In this document: piece by piece, positions 13,580-14,460 of the stretch | Numbering within the stretch: position 1 is the first letter of the stretch | How the letters are laid out: every line of letters begins with the position of its first letter | Assembly: GCA_013041785.1 (NCBI GenBank) | Contig: JABDRK010000034.1 | Location: forward strand, 1 to 14,460 | From: Eudoraea sp. | GTDB lineage: Bacteria; Bacteroidota; Bacteroidia; Flavobacteriales; Flavobacteriaceae | DNA: 14,460 nt | Direction of reading: 5' to 3' | The notes under the pieces: generated by a model | Seen by the model: the letters and a program-made list of their open reading frames with translations, nothing else | What the model was told of the DNA's origin: nothing | The model's database searches: none | Made by a program: the position numbers and the translations under genes

Positions 13580-14460
13580 GAAGACTAAGAATAGTATTTA
13601 TGGGCACCCCGGACTTCGCCGTACCCGTCCTGGACGCTTTGTTGACGGAAGGCTACAAGGTGGTTGGAGTGATTACCGCACCCGACAAACCTGCCGGAAG
13701 GGGCAGAAAACTACACCAATCAGCGGTGAAGCGCTATGCCTTAGATAAGGGACTGAAAATATTACAGCCCACAAACCTTAAAAGTGAAGCCTTCCAGGAG
13801 GAACTCAGGGCGCTTAAGGCCAATTTACAGATTGTAGTGGCTTTCAGGATGTTGCCCAGGGCCGTTTGGGAAATGCCGGAATACGGAACCGTCAACCTGC
13901 ATGCCTCCCTACTTCCCCAATACCGGGGTGCAGCTCCGATCAATTGGGCCATAATAAACGGGGAGTCAGAAACCGGGATCACTACCTTCTATATCAATGA
14001 GCGCATTGATACCGGGGAAATTATATTACAGGAAAAGACCCCTGTTGGTCCGGAAGAAAATGCAGGGGCTTTGCACGACCGACTCATGCATCTTGGTGCC
14101 GGACTGGTATTAAAAACCGTTTCCCTAATTGAAAAAGATGAGGTAACTCCAATCGTGCAGTCGGAAGACAGCAACTTAAAAACAGCCCCAAAGATCCACC
14201 GGGACACCTGTAAAATAGACTGGGAGCAACCCGGGAAAGTAATATATGACAAAATCAGAGGGCTTAGCCCTTATCCGGCAGCGTGGACCTTCCTCCATAA
14301 TCCAGAAGACCCTGTGGTCCTGAAAATTTATGGAGCAGCATTTAAGCCAGAAGCACACACTTTGGATTCGGGTACGCCAATGGTTGCAAAATATTTATTA
14401 AAAATAGCTGTGTCTGACGGGTACTTATCACTGCTGGAAATACAATTATCGGGTAAGAAA
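13576..14460 (+). CDS. fmt: Methionyl-tRNA formyltransferase (C-terminus cut by window edge)
   Basis: The first 295 residues of Fmt are present; the family is usually 305-320 residues, so only a short end is missing. It formylates initiator Met-tRNA with 10-formyl-tetrahydrofolate in the cytoplasm. The N-terminal Rossmann-like domain starts MRRLRIVFMGTPDFAVP. The catalytic set is complete: N107 and H109 in VNLHASLLPQYRGAAP, and D145 in RIDTGEI, matching E. coli N106, H108 and D144. The C-terminal OB-fold tRNA-binding domain begins around residue 205-210 and includes KIRGLSPYPAAW near 225-236. The ATG at 13576 overlaps the helicase stop (ATGA), giving a coupled pair. I recall a recQ-fmt neighbourhood as common in Flavobacteriaceae. 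Confidence 0.94.
   Translation, partial: MRRLRIVFMGTPDFAVPVLDALLTEGYKVVGVITAPDKPAGRGRKLHQSAVKRYALDKGLKILQPTNLKSEAFQEELRALKANLQIVVAFRMLPRAVWEMPEYGTVNLHASLLPQYRGAAPINWAIINGESETGITTFYINERIDTGEIILQEKTPVGPEENAGALHDRLMHLGAGLVLKTVSLIEKDEVTPIVQSEDSNLKTAPKIHRDTCKIDWEQPGKVIYDKIRGLSPYPAAWTFLHNPEDPVVLKIYGAAFKPEAHTLDSGTPMVAKYLLKIAVSDGYLSLLEIQLSGKK

Noticed and set aside
1..14460. Defence island, prophage, integron or transposon
   Set aside because: All genes belong to housekeeping or common metabolic families. I saw no integrase, transposase, toxin-antitoxin pair, direct repeats or CRISPR-like spacing.

Overview
The window looks like an ordinary chromosomal segment from a member of the Bacteroidota, most likely the family Flavobacteriaceae. 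The reasons are a protein with a type IX secretion (T9SS) C-terminal sorting domain, a DUF4290 gene next to murA, promoter-like sites of the Bacteroidota form TAnnTTTG, no clear Shine-Dalgarno sequences, and signal peptides that all place Gln right after the predicted cleavage site. It carries 15 protein genes, two of them cut by the window edges. I see no tRNA, rRNA, CRISPR array, insertion sequence or phage gene, and no gene-free stretch longer than about 170 bases.

Layout. (1) 2-1126, minus: secreted beta-propeller-like protein with an acidic linker and a T9SS tail, cut at its C-terminus. (2) 1294-3795, plus: a tight three-gene cassette of SRPBCC protein, divergent short-chain dehydrogenase (SDR) and class I CPD photolyase, with gaps of 3 and 0 bases. 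(3) 3924-8676, plus: six closely spaced genes: exported M20 (AbgB-like) amidohydrolase, two-domain iron-sulfur protein (YjdI-like plus CDGSH), exported TolB-like propeller, exported glyoxalase/VOC protein, pirin, and a four-helix membrane protein. (4) 11028-8690, minus: DUF493 protein, DUF4290 protein, murA. (5) 11118-14460, plus: P-loop ATPase/kinase, RecQ-family helicase and fmt, joined by 4-base stop/start overlaps; fmt runs off the window.

How the genes fit together. Block 2 probably deals with light and UV damage; photolyase carries out the repair and the two partners have no assigned chemistry. Block 3 mixes exported hydrolytic or binding proteins with cytoplasmic redox-type proteins; a shared pathway is only a guess. 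Blocks 4 and 5 are housekeeping (cell wall precursor synthesis, DNA repair, initiator tRNA formylation) and diverge from a 90-base region with back-to-back promoter-like sites.

I did not find a convincing new defence or mobile system. The points most worth a second look are the SDR lacking its catalytic Tyr inside a photolyase cassette, MurA with Asp in place of the fosfomycin-reactive Cys, and the RecQ-family helicase with about 160 extra residues between its motor core and zinc site. Lesser points are the uniform Gln at the signal peptide cleavage site and the non-ATG starts of three neighbouring genes.
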